Positions 44,013 through 54,817 of a stretch of 64,000 bases of DNA are shown piece by piece. The stretch is from NCBI RefSeq assembly GCF_002797855.1, contig NZ_PGFB01000003.1, forward strand, positions 434,001-498,000, in the 5' to 3' direction. The position numbers were made by a program, and so were the translations under genes. Under the pieces are notes generated by a model, which saw nothing but the letters and a program-made list of their open reading frames with translations, was not told the DNA's origin and ran no database searches. Each line of letters starts with the position of its first letter. Positions within the stretch are counted from its first letter, which is position 1. The stretch comes from Compostimonas suwonensis (GTDB lineage: Bacteria; Actinomycetota; Actinomycetes; Actinomycetales; Microbacteriaceae).

Positions 44013-44031
44013 TTAGTGTCACTCTGACCCG
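44013..44031 (+). promoter_or_regulatory. NrtR-like operator, copy B
   Basis: TTAGTGTCACTCTGACCCG, with the same TTAGTGTCA-N3-TGAC pattern in the opposite orientation to copy A and 13 bp from it. The two copies together form a larger dyad. Confidence 0.65.
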
Positions 44032-44051
44032 AACGCATAATCGCTTCCCAT

Positions 44052-44122
44052 GCGTCGCGGCGCACCTTGTTCGTCGGGGCGCATGTTCTTTGGTGCGCCG
44101 CGACGAACAAGGTGCGCCACGA
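44052..44122. repeat. Overlapping inverted repeats with mutually exclusive pairings
   Basis: GTCGCGGCGCACC (44054-44066) pairs perfectly with GGTGCGCCGCGAC (44092-44104). The longer GGCGCACCTTGTTCGTCG (44059-44076) pairs perfectly with 44101-44118. The two stems share bases and cannot form together. The region lies between divergent nrtR and the DUF998-like gene. Confidence 0.8.
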
Positions 44123-44136
44123 GAGAGGCTTCTCGC

Positions 44137-44142
44137 TACACT
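44137..44142 (+). promoter_or_regulatory. Candidate -10 box TACACT for the DUF998-like gene
   Basis: TACACT lies about 40 nt upstream of the ATG at 44183, followed by a G-rich leader with a strong ribosome site. No convincing -35 is visible. Confidence 0.5.
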
Positions 44143-44182
44143 CTGGGCAAGTGCAGGGCGAGCGGAGGGGGGGGGGAGAGAC

Positions 44183-45361
44183 ATGTCTCGTGCGGGAGCG
44201 GTGGAGAGGTTCCGGGAGCGGTTCGTGCGCAGCGCGAGCTCGACGGAGTCGTTCGCGCTCCTCGTGGGCGCCGCCGGGTTCGTGCTGGCCTCGCTCGTCG
44301 CCCTGCTCGTCTTCGGAGGGCGCGACATCCCGATCTCGGGAGTCGGGTCGCTCGGCCAGTTCGTGGCGATCACGGGTGGGATCCTGGCGTTCCTGACCTT
44401 CGTGGGAACGCGTGTGATCGTCGACCGCGCCCCGGCTCTGTCGCTCTTCGAGCCGGGTGGCGTCACCACTCCGCGCATCCCGTCGTCGAGCGGCGGGCAC
44501 GCGCATGCCCGCCTCGCCTCGCGGGTGCTCGACGTCGTGGCGATCGGCTTCGCGCACGCCATCATCTGCCTGCTGCTGTGGACGGCGATCGCCGACATCC
44601 TCGAGAAGTCGTTCCAGGACGCCGTCGTCTACAGCATCCCCGCGCTCGTGCTGACGGGTGCCGCGGCCGCGGTGACCACCTACTTCGTCTGCCTCTCGGC
44701 CCTCACCATCACACCCGTGCGGCTCTCCGCCGTGCTCGCGGGCTTTCTCGTGATCGGCGCCGTCACGAGCATGCTCACGGCGAAGGATCCGCACTGGTGG
44801 AAGGAGAACCTGAGCGCCCTCGGCATGACCGACGACCTCTCGGCGATGACCTTCAACCTCACGCTCATCGTCGCCGGCGTCATCGTGACGACCGTCGCGC
44901 GCTACGCCACGGCGGGGCTCGTCGCTCCGGGCGCCCCGGTCGGCGCGGGCGCCCGGATCGTGCGCTGGGGCCTCGTCGCGATCGGGGCCCTGCTCGCCTG
45001 CGTCGGCGTCTTCCCCGTCGACCGCTTCCTGCTCGTGCACAACACGGTCGCGACCGGCATGGTCGTCGTCTTCCTCGGCATCGTGATCGGCCTGCCGTGG
45101 CTCCTGCCCACCATGCCCCGCGTCTTCGTCGCGATCGGCTACGTGTTCATCGTCGTGATCGTGCTCACGGCGGTCTTCTTCGCGATCGGCTACTACAACC
45201 TCACGGCCGTCGAGCTCGTGGCGGCCGTGCTCATCTTCAGCTGGATCATCGTCTTCCTGCGCAACGCCTCCGCGCTCAGCACCGATCGGGCAGACCGGGC
45301 GGATGCCGCGGCGTCGGTCACACGCACGAAACAGGAGAGCGGTAGGCTGGCCGCACAGTAG
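44183..45361 (+). CDS. Multi-pass membrane protein, DUF998-like
   Basis: 392 residues from the ATG at 44183, preceded by a purine run GGGGGGGAGAG. About ten transmembrane helices. Segments such as LFIG-type GLVAIGALLACVGVFPVD, then HNTVATGMVVVFLGIVIGLPWL, recall DUF998 membrane proteins. The DPHWWKENLSALGM loop may be extracytoplasmic. Function unknown. It directly precedes the glycine riboswitch. Confidence 0.75.
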   Translation: MSRAGAVERFRERFVRSASSTESFALLVGAAGFVLASLVALLVFGGRDIPISGVGSLGQFVAITGGILAFLTFVGTRVIVDRAPALSLFEPGGVTTPRIPSSSGGHAHARLASRVLDVVAIGFAHAIICLLLWTAIADILEKSFQDAVVYSIPALVLTGAAAAVTTYFVCLSALTITPVRLSAVLAGFLVIGAVTSMLTAKDPHWWKENLSALGMTDDLSAMTFNLTLIVAGVIVTTVARYATAGLVAPGAPVGAGARIVRWGLVAIGALLACVGVFPVDRFLLVHNTVATGMVVVFLGIVIGLPWLLPTMPRVFVAIGYVFIVVIVLTAVFFAIGYYNLTAVELVAAVLIFSWIIVFLRNASALSTDRADRADAAASVTRTKQESGRLAAQ

Positions 45362-45429
45362 TACAGCACGGCACAGCAGTACAGCACAGCAGCACCACCC
45401 ACAACCGAACACCGGGCCATATAGGTCGA

Positions 45430-45657
45430 TGCGGGAGAGTCCGCCGCCGCGTGAGCGTCGAAGGACACCGAAGGAGCAATCCTCCCCGACAATCTCTCAG
45501 GTGCGCGTACCGCGTCGAACTGGCCACTCTGGAAAGCAGCAGTCCCGGCATCCGTGCCTGCGTACTGCTCGCCCACGGTGAAAGCCCGCATCCGCGGTCG
45601 ACGAGCTGTCGAAGCGGATGTCGCGGTGAAACTCTCAGGCCGGATGACAGAGGGGGA
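45430..45657 (+). promoter_or_regulatory. Tandem glycine riboswitch upstream of gcvT
   Basis: This fills most of the 378-bp gap before gcvT. The first aptamer has GCGGGAGAGTCC near its 5' side, then CACCGAAGGAGCAA and AATCTCTCAGGT. The second starts with CCACTCTGG, has CCCACGGTGAAAGCCCGC, then GAAACTCTCAGGCC and ends ACAGAGGGGGAG. These are the conserved glycine-aptamer blocks, present twice. High glycine is expected to switch the gcv operon on. A TATAGG just upstream (45420-45425) may be the -10. Short CAGTACAGCAC-like repeats occupy 45358-45400. Confidence 0.93.
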
Positions 45658-45739
45658 GTTCTCGACCGGCACCCGCCCGGGTGTCGTGCCACTCTCGCTC
45701 GGCCCGTGCGGCCGGCGCAGACTTGGAGAACTCGATCCC

Positions 45740-46984
45740 ATGTCAGACCCGTCAGAACCCGCAGGCCCGCTGGACCCCGCAGGCCCCCTGGACTCCGTAG
45801 ACTCCGCAGCTCCTGCGGAAGCCGCCTCGCAGCGCTTCTCCCCGCTTCACGAGGCGCACCTCGCCGCCGGGGCGAGCTTCACCGATTTCGCCGGCTGGCA
45901 GATGCCCGTGCGCTACACGAGCGATCTCGCCGAGCATCACGCCGTGCGCACCGCGGCCGGGCTCTTCGACCTCTCGCACATGGCCGAGATCGTCGTGCTC
46001 GGGCCCGCCGCCGCGCAGGGCCTCGACTACGCGCTCGCCGGCACGCCGTCGGCGCAGGCCGTGGGCCAGGCGAAGTACACCCTCATCCTCTCGGCCTCGG
46101 GCCGCGTCGTCGACGACGTCGTCGTGTACCGCACGGGCGACGACCGCTTCCTCATCGTGGCCAACGCGGCCAACCACGAGTCCGCTGCCGACGCGCTGCG
46201 GGAGCGGCTCGCCGATTTCGACGCGAACGTGTACGACGAGAGCGACGACGTCGCGCTTCTCGCGATCCAGGGCCCCCGGGCGCAGCAGATCCTGCTCGAG
46301 ACGCCCGGGTTCCAGATCGAGGGCGGCCACCCCGACGGCTCGGATGTCGCCGAGCGCCTCGGCGCCCTCAAGTACTACTGGTCGCTCGCGGGCCTCTTCC
46401 GCGGGCAGCCCGTGCTCGTCGCGCGCACCGGCTACACGGGCGAAGACGGGTTCGAGCTCTACACGAGCCCCGACCGCGCGCCCGAGCTCTGGGACGCACT
46501 GCTGGAGGCCGGCGCCCCGCACGGCCTCGTTCCCGCCGGCCTCGCGAGCCGCGACACCCTGCGCCTGGAGGCGGGCATGCCGCTCTACGGCCAGGAGCTC
46601 GGACTCGGCACCTACCCCGTGCAGGCCGGGCTCGGGCGCGTCGTCAACCTCTCCAAGACCGGGGACTTCGTGGGCCGGCAGGCGACCGAGGAGGGCCCGG
46701 CGGCCGACGCCTGGGTGCTCGTGGGCCTCGTGGCCGAGGGCAAGCGCGCTGCCCGCTCGGGCTACGACATCTTCGGGGATGCCGCGCCCTCGGATGCCGC
46801 AGCGCCCCCGATCGGCATCATCACCTCCGGCGCCCTCTCGCCGACCCTCGGCCACCCCGTCGCGATGGGCTACCTCGGCCCGCGTCACGCGCGCATCGGA
46901 ACGGTCGTGAGCGTCGACATCCGGGGCAAACGACTCGACTACACCGTGACAGAGCTGCCCTTCTACCGCAGAAAGAAGAACTGA
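45740..46984 (+). CDS. gcvT: Glycine cleavage system aminomethyltransferase (T protein)
   Basis: 414 residues from the ATG at 45740 with GGAGA upstream; longer open frames would run through the riboswitch. A repetitive ~20-residue N-terminus ([13 protein letters not shown]) is unusual. The GcvT fold begins [24 protein letters not shown], with [24 protein letters not shown] and [18 protein letters not shown]. It transfers the methylene group to tetrahydrofolate and releases ammonia. Confidence 0.96.
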   Translation: MSDPSEPAGPLDPAGPLDSVDSAAPAEAASQRFSPLHEAHLAAGASFTDFAGWQMPVRYTSDLAEHHAVRTAAGLFDLSHMAEIVVLGPAAAQGLDYALAGTPSAQAVGQAKYTLILSASGRVVDDVVVYRTGDDRFLIVANAANHESAADALRERLADFDANVYDESDDVALLAIQGPRAQQILLETPGFQIEGGHPDGSDVAERLGALKYYWSLAGLFRGQPVLVARTGYTGEDGFELYTSPDRAPELWDALLEAGAPHGLVPAGLASRDTLRLEAGMPLYGQELGLGTYPVQAGLGRVVNLSKTGDFVGRQATEEGPAADAWVLVGLVAEGKRAARSGYDIFGDAAPSDAAAPPIGIITSGALSPTLGHPVAMGYLGPRHARIGTVVSVDIRGKRLDYTVTELPFYRRKKN

Positions 46985-46985
46985 G

Positions 46986-47372
46986 ATGCCCGAACTGAGC
47001 GAACTGAAGTACACCGCCGAACACGAGTGGATCCGTGTCGAGGAGGTCGACGGCGAGCAGCTCGCGACGGTCGGCATCACCGACTATGCGGCCGAGAAGC
47101 TCGGTGACGTCGTCTACGTCGACCTGCCCGCCGTGGGCAGCGAGGTCGCGGAGGGCCGGGTCGTGGGCGAGATCGAGTCGACGAAGTCGGTCGGCGAGCT
47201 CTTCGCGCCGGTCAACGGCACCGTGCGGGCGATCAACGACGCCGTCGTCTCGAACCCCGAGCTCGTCAACAGCGACCCGTTCGGCGAGGGCTGGCTCATC
47301 AGGGTCGCGTTCACCGAGCTCGGCGGCGTGCTGCTGAGCCATGACGAGTACACCGCGCTGGTGGGGGAGTAG
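46986..47372 (+). CDS. gcvH: Glycine cleavage system H protein
   Basis: 128 residues. A lipoyl-domain protein with the lipoylated Lys in [17 protein letters not shown] and the opening [11 protein letters not shown]. It shuttles the aminomethyl intermediate between P, T and L proteins. It starts 1 bp after gcvT and abuts gcvP with no gap. Confidence 0.97.
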   Translation: MPELSELKYTAEHEWIRVEEVDGEQLATVGITDYAAEKLGDVVYVDLPAVGSEVAEGRVVGEIESTKSVGELFAPVNGTVRAINDAVVSNPELVNSDPFGEGWLIRVAFTELGGVLLSHDEYTALVGE

Positions 47373-50300
<2,928 letters not shown>

Positions 50301-50534
50301 CCGCGGTCTCGTCGAGCGCGGGCCTGTTCGCGACCGCGGGGTTCGAGGCGCCGCGCCCGCGAACGGACTCGTGCTCGGACTCGTGCTCGGCGGTGTGGGG
50401 GTGGAGCGGGTCGTGCGAGGAGGTTTAGGTGCCGCACGCCATTGTGCAGCGCGCACCACCCTGCCACCGTCGAGCGGGCGATGCAAGCCGCACCGGGCCC
50501 GCTCGGCGCAGTCGTGACCCGTTCGTGATCATCC
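50301..50534. other. Intergenic region downstream of gcvP
   Basis: No gene is supported here. It holds an imperfect stem around 50313-50387 (CGAGCGCGGGCCTGTTCGCG pairing with four mismatches) and an adjacent 12-bp direct repeat GGACTCGTGCTC near 50361-50384. These may form a gcv operon terminator. The rest is unremarkable. Confidence 0.4.
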
Positions 50535-50610
50535 CGGTTGCGCCTTAGCTTCCGGACAGGCGCCCCACGGCGCACGGTGGGGCGCCTGTCCGGAAGCTAA
50601 GGCGCAACCG
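50535..50610. repeat. Long inverted repeat (34-bp perfect arms), longest in the window
   Basis: Arms 50535-50568 and 50577-50610 are exact reverse complements starting CGGTTGCGCCTTAGCTTCC; the loop is GGCGCACG. It ends 1 bp before the stop codon of the CPBP gene on the minus strand. It is 234 bp from gcvP, so it is a likely terminator at least for the CPBP gene. Confidence 0.93.
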
Positions 50611-50611
50611 G

Positions 50612-51445
50612 TCAGGAGGGGCCGAAGAGGGTGGGCCACCAGGCGAGGGCGAGCGGGTAGCCCACGAACGACGCGATGTCGATGATCCAGTGCGCCACCA
50701 CGAGGGGCATCGTGCGCCCCCAGCGCGCGTAGCACCAGCCGAAGACGACGCCCATGGCGACGTTGCCGACGAAGGGCCCGATGCCCTGGTACAGGTGGTA
50801 GCTGCCGCGCAGCACGGCGCTCGCGACGATGATCGGCCAGTCGCGCCATCCGAGTTCCCGCAGGCGTGTGAAGAGGTAGCCGACGACGATGATCTCCTCG
50901 GTGGCCGCCGCGCGGAAGGCCGACAGCACGAGGATCGGGATCGTCCACCAGTGCGTGTCGAGTGGGGAGGCGACCACGGCGACCGTGATGCCGAGCGCCC
51001 GCCCGAGTGCGTAGAGGGCGAGGCCGGGGATGCCGATCACGAGCACGAGGGACACGCCGCCGAGCAGGTCGCGGCCCGGCCGCGTGAGGTCGAAGCCGAT
51101 CCGCCGGAACGGGCTGCGGCCGGGCTGCCAGAGCAGGTACAGCACGAGCGCCACGGCGAAGAGCGCGAAGGCGATGTCGAGGAACTGGTAGGTGAAGTCG
51201 AGCCACTCGCGCGGGCTCTGCGAGGTGTTGAGGCTCGCCGACTGGTCCGAGAGCGGCGTGACGTCGGTGAGCCTCGCGATGATGTTCACGATCGAATAGA
51301 CCGCGGACGCCCCGAGCGAGAGCCCGAGCACGAGAACGATCTCCGTCCAGATCCGCGCTCTGCTCGGCGCGGTCGGCGGAGGCGGTGCGCTCGGCGCGGT
51401 CGGCGGAGGCGGCGAGGTCGGCGAGCTCAGCGGCGAATCTGACAC
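50612..51445 (-). CDS. CPBP family intramembrane metalloprotease homologue
   Basis: 277 residues from the GTG at 51445 with GGGAGGGA upstream. A Pro/Ser-rich N-terminus (about 30 residues) precedes seven to eight membrane helices. CPBP/Abi motifs are AATEEIIVVGYLFTRL, SYHLYQG and AHWIIDIASF. In motif 1 the usual E-E-x-x-x-R has Val in place of Arg, while the Glu pair and both His are kept. Family members are membrane proteases of the CAAX-processing type or immunity proteins. Overlaps the DCC gene by 19 bp. Confidence 0.85.
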   Translation of the reverse strand: MSDSPLSSPTSPPPPTAPSAPPPPTAPSRARIWTEIVLVLGLSLGASAVYSIVNIIARLTDVTPLSDQSASLNTSQSPREWLDFTYQFLDIAFALFAVALVLYLLWQPGRSPFRRIGFDLTRPGRDLLGGVSLVLVIGIPGLALYALGRALGITVAVVASPLDTHWWTIPILVLSAFRAAATEEIIVVGYLFTRLRELGWRDWPIIVASAVLRGSYHLYQGIGPFVGNVAMGVVFGWCYARWGRTMPLVVAHWIIDIASFVGYPLALAWWPTLFGPS

Positions 51446-51822
51446 GCGGGGGTCCCTCCCGGGAGGCGGTGGCGGTAGCGCGCCACGAGCGAGTAGGCGG
51501 ATGCCGCAGCCCACGACCAGGGAGGCACCGTGCCCAGCCAGCCGAGGGTCCGCATCCAGGCCACCGGCTGATGGCGCAGGATCGCGGCGACGGCGAGGTG
51601 CCCGCCGTACTGGTGACTCGGGGTCACGAGCCACACGCGCGACGCGGCATCCGCCGTCGTCAGGCCCGCGGAGTCGAGATCGGCCCACTGGTAGGGAACG
51701 GCTTTCGGCATCACCGGCAGCACGCGCTCGAGCCAGCCGACGGCTGTCGTGCAGAAGCCGCAATCGCCGTCGAAGACCAGGCGAATGCGCCCGTCGAGCC
51801 TCTCTGAGTCCATGTCGGCCAT
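51427..51822 (-). CDS. DCC family thiol-disulfide oxidoreductase-like protein (DUF393)
   Basis: 131 residues. The family motif DGDCGFC sits at about 18-24, and WLVTPSHQYGGHLAVAAIL follows. A hydrophobic C-terminal half is typical of DCC proteins. The C-x-x-C pair suggests redox chemistry, but biochemical roles are poorly known. Start at the ATG at 51822; an ATG at 51813 is possible. Its 3' end overlaps the CPBP gene start, so the two are coupled. Confidence 0.87.
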   Translation of the reverse strand: MADMDSERLDGRIRLVFDGDCGFCTTAVGWLERVLPVMPKAVPYQWADLDSAGLTTADAASRVWLVTPSHQYGGHLAVAAILRHQPVAWMRTLGWLGTVPPWSWAAASAYSLVARYRHRLPGGTPACQIRR

Positions 51823-52062
51823 CCTCTCAGCACGGGTCAGATGCTTCCTGACGAATCGCTCGGAGGAAACGATGAGGCGCGCTCGTTTTTTGCATCTCGG
51901 TGAGGAATGAGCTTTAATTCAAGACTTGAACGCAAAGAATCTGCGGCTTTGATTACCAGTATGTAACTTTTGCGCCAAAGATTTGGAGATGTGTCAACCC
52001 CCATTTAGGGTCGGTAGCTATCCAACGCGCGCGCCCGTCACAACGGGCTGCCCGCGCGCACT
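51823..52062. other. AT-richer control region upstream of oppA
   Basis: Bases 51890-52005 are clearly AT-richer than the surroundings, with TTTTTTGCATC, TTTGATTACC and TATGTAACTT. TAGGGT and TAGCTA near 52006-52020 could be -10 boxes. No protein-coding frame is supported. It is the divergent control region for oppA and the DCC gene. Confidence 0.5.
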
Positions 52063-52089
52063 TTGCACACCTTGCACACCTTGCACAGG
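52063..52089 (+). repeat. Three 9-bp tandem repeats before the oppA ribosome site
   Basis: TTGCACACC, TTGCACACC and TTGCACAGG (52063-52089). The third copy merges into the AGGAGGAAAA ribosome site of oppA. It lies in the 5' untranslated region, where copy number could affect translation or transcript structure. Confidence 0.8.
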
Positions 52090-52096
52090 AGGAAAA

Positions 52097-53716
52097 TTGA
52101 AGATCAGAAGACTGGGTCTCGGGGCTTTGGCCCTCGCGGCCGCCGGAGCACTCGCACTCACAGGATGCGCGACCGGAAGCGGGGATTCCTCATCCTCGTC
52201 GGCCTCGACGAGCGCGGTCATCACGACCAACGGCTCCGAGCCGCAGTTCCCGCTCATCCCGACCAACACGACCGAGGTCGGCGGCGGAAAGATCGTCGAC
52301 GCGATCTTCGCCGGGCTGGTCTACTACGACGAGGACGGCAATCCCGTCAACGATCTCGCCGAGTCGATCGAGTCCGATGACGCCCAGAACTACACGATCA
52401 AGATCAAGCCCGACCAGACCTTCACCAACGGGGAGCCGGTCGACGCCGACTCGTTCGTGAAGGCCTGGCAGTACGGCGCGCTCACGAGCAACGCCCAGGG
52501 CGGCCAGTACTTCTTCGAGCCCATCCAGGGCTACAGCGCGACCGAGGACAGCGAGCTGAGCGGCCTCACGGTCGTCGACGACCTCACCTTCACCGTCGCC
52601 CTCACGACCCCGCAGGCGGACTTCCCGCTGCGCCTCGGCTACTCGGCCTTCTACCCGCTGCCGGCCTCGGCGTGGGACGACCTCGACGCCTTCGGTGAGA
52701 ACCCGGTCGGCAACGGACCCTACAAGCTCGACGGCGAAGGCGCGTGGAAGCACAACGAGCGCATCAGCCTCGTGACCAACCCCGACTACACCGGCGGACG
52801 CAAGGCCCAGAACGGCGGCCTCGACATCGTCTTCTACGCCGACCAGGGCGCCGCGTACTCCGACCTGCTCGGAGGCAACCTCGACGTGCTCGACGCCGTC
52901 CCGGACAGCGCGTTCTCGACCTACGAGAGCGACCTCGGCGACCGCGCGGTCAACCAGCCCGCCGCGATCTTCCAGTCCTTCACCATCCCGGACCGCCTCG
53001 CCCACTTCGGTGGCGAGGAGGGCAAGCTCCGCCGCGCCGCCATCTCGATGGCGATCAACCGCGACGAGATCACCGACGTGATCTTCGAGGGCACGCGCAC
53101 GCCGGCCAAGGACTTCACCTCGCCGGTCATCGCGGGGTACTCCGACAGCATCCCCGGCTCCGAGGTGCTCGGCTACGACCCCGACAAGGCCAAGGACCTG
53201 TGGGCCCAGGCCGACGCCATCTCGCCGTGGGACGGCACCTTCCAGATCGCGTACAACGCGGACGGCGGGCACCAGAGCTGGGTCGACGCGGTCAGCAACA
53301 GCATCAAGAACACCCTCGGAATCGACGCATCGGGCGCTCCCTACCCGACCTTCGCCGAGCTCCTGACCGCCGAGGACGACCGCACGATCCAGACGGCCTT
53401 CCGCTCGGGATGGCAGGCCGACTACCCGGGTCTGTACAACTTCCTCTCCCCGCTGTACCAGACGGGCGCCGGCTCGAACTACGGCGACTACTCGAACCCC
53501 GACTTCGACGCCCTCCTCGCCGAGGGCTCGTCCGCGGCCGATGAGGATGCCGCGAACGAGAAGTACCAGGCCGCACAGGAGATCCTGTTCCAGGACCTCC
53601 CCGTCATCCCGCTGTGGTACTCGAACGTCACGGGCGGCTCCTCCGAGGCCGTCTCGAACGTCAAGTTCGGCTGGAACTCGGTGCCGCTCTACTACGAGGT
53701 GACCAAGAACGAGTAG
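52097..53716 (+). CDS. oppA: Oligopeptide ABC transporter substrate-binding lipoprotein
   Basis: 539 residues from a TTG at 52097, chosen because AGGAGGAAAA ends just before it and it places the signal peptide correctly. The lipobox is LTGC with Cys24, followed by a Ser-rich linker. The family 5 fold shows ITTNGSEPQFPLIPTNTTEVGG, VKAWQYGALTSN, NPVGNGPYKLDG, AISMAINRDEI and the C-terminal DLPVIPLWYSNV. These match OppA/DppA/MppA-like binding proteins. A strong stem-loop follows, which may keep it at higher level than the downstream genes. Confidence 0.93.
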   Translation: MKIRRLGLGALALAAAGALALTGCATGSGDSSSSSASTSAVITTNGSEPQFPLIPTNTTEVGGGKIVDAIFAGLVYYDEDGNPVNDLAESIESDDAQNYTIKIKPDQTFTNGEPVDADSFVKAWQYGALTSNAQGGQYFFEPIQGYSATEDSELSGLTVVDDLTFTVALTTPQADFPLRLGYSAFYPLPASAWDDLDAFGENPVGNGPYKLDGEGAWKHNERISLVTNPDYTGGRKAQNGGLDIVFYADQGAAYSDLLGGNLDVLDAVPDSAFSTYESDLGDRAVNQPAAIFQSFTIPDRLAHFGGEEGKLRRAAISMAINRDEITDVIFEGTRTPAKDFTSPVIAGYSDSIPGSEVLGYDPDKAKDLWAQADAISPWDGTFQIAYNADGGHQSWVDAVSNSIKNTLGIDASGAPYPTFAELLTAEDDRTIQTAFRSGWQADYPGLYNFLSPLYQTGAGSNYGDYSNPDFDALLAEGSSAADEDAANEKYQAAQEILFQDLPVIPLWYSNVTGGSSEAVSNVKFGWNSVPLYYEVTKNE

Positions 53717-53752
53717 TCCGTCGGATCCGTCCGAAACAGGCCTCTCGTGAAC

Positions 53753-53790
53753 GATGTGGGGCGGCAGCCCTCAGGCTGCCGCCCCACATC
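53753..53790. terminator. Perfect 17-bp hairpin between oppA and oppB
   Basis: GATGTGGGGCGGCAGCC, loop CTCA, and the exact complement. It lies 37 bp after the oppA stop and ~100 bp before oppB. No U-run follows. It probably gives partial termination or 3'-end protection of oppA mRNA. Confidence 0.8.
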
Positions 53791-53887
53791 ATGCCGCCGT
53801 CGGCGGCCTCTTGCCCCCTCCAGTTAGGTTCCTCGAATGCGCAATCCCGTATTTTCGGTATTTTCGGCAGTTCCGGCGGCGTAGAGA

Positions 53888-54817
53888 ATGACCAGATACA
53901 TTCTCATCCGCCTGGCACAGGTCATCCCGGTCTTCTTCGGGACGACCTTCCTCATCTACTTCATGGTCTTCGCGATGCCCGGCGACCCGATCCTCGCCCT
54001 CTTCGGCGACAAGACGCCGAGCCCGGCCGTGCTCGACCAGCTGCGCGCGCAGTACCACCTCGATCAGCCCTTCATCGTCCAGTACCTGATCTACATGGGC
54101 GGGATCTTCCGGGGCGACTTCGGGATCTCCTACTCCGGCCAGCCGGTGAGCGAGATCCTGGCCCAGACCTTCCCCGTCACGATCCGCCTCGCGCTCCTCG
54201 CGCTGTTCATCGAGACGGTCGCCGGAATCGGGATCGGCCTGGTCTCGGGCCTGCGCAAAGGAAAGCTCTTCGACGCGAGCTCTCTCGTCGTGAGTCTCAT
54301 CCTGATCTCGCTGCCGATCTTCGTGATCGCCTTCGTCGCGCAGTTCGTCTTCGGCATCCAGCTCGGCTGGGCGAGGACGACGGTGGGTGCGGGCGCACCG
54401 ATCCAAGACCTCATCCTGCCCGCCTTCGTCCTGGCGAGCATCAGCTTCGCGCAGATCATGAGGCTCACCCGCTCCTCGGTCATCGAGACCTCGGGCATGG
54501 ACTTCGTGCGCACGGCCTACAGCAAGGGCCTCAGCCGGCGTCGCATCGTGCCGGTGCACATCCTGCGCAACTCGCTCATCCCCGTGACGACCTATCTCGC
54601 CACCGACTTCGGCGTGCTGCTCGTCGGCGCGACCGTCACGGAGGGCATCTTCAACGTGCCCGGCGTGGGGCGAACGCTCTACCAGGCCATCATCCGGGGC
54701 GAGGGGCCGACGGTCGTCTCCTTCGTCACCGTCATGGTGCTCATCTACGTGGTGGTCAACCTCGTCGTCGACCTGCTCTACGCCGTGCTCGACCCAAGGA
54801 TTCGTTATGTCAAATGA
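53888..54817 (+). CDS. oppB: Oligopeptide ABC transporter permease OppB
   Basis: 309 residues with six membrane helices. Typical OppB/DppB features are the opening ILIRLAQVIPVFFGTTFLIY, FGDFG-like RGDFGISY, and the EAA-type loop DFVRTAYSKGLSRRRIVPVHILRNSLIP. It has only a weak ribosome site (GTAGAGA). Its end overlaps oppC by 11 bp. Confidence 0.94.
   Translation: MTRYILIRLAQVIPVFFGTTFLIYFMVFAMPGDPILALFGDKTPSPAVLDQLRAQYHLDQPFIVQYLIYMGGIFRGDFGISYSGQPVSEILAQTFPVTIRLALLALFIETVAGIGIGLVSGLRKGKLFDASSLVVSLILISLPIFVIAFVAQFVFGIQLGWARTTVGAGAPIQDLILPAFVLASISFAQIMRLTRSSVIETSGMDFVRTAYSKGLSRRRIVPVHILRNSLIPVTTYLATDFGVLLVGATVTEGIFNVPGVGRTLYQAIIRGEGPTVVSFVTVMVLIYVVVNLVVDLLYAVLDPRIRYVK

Noticed and set aside
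45554-45739. Upstream extension of gcvT to an earlier ATG at 45554
   Set aside because: It would translate through the second glycine aptamer; the ATG at 45740 has a ribosome site and a GcvT-like start follows.
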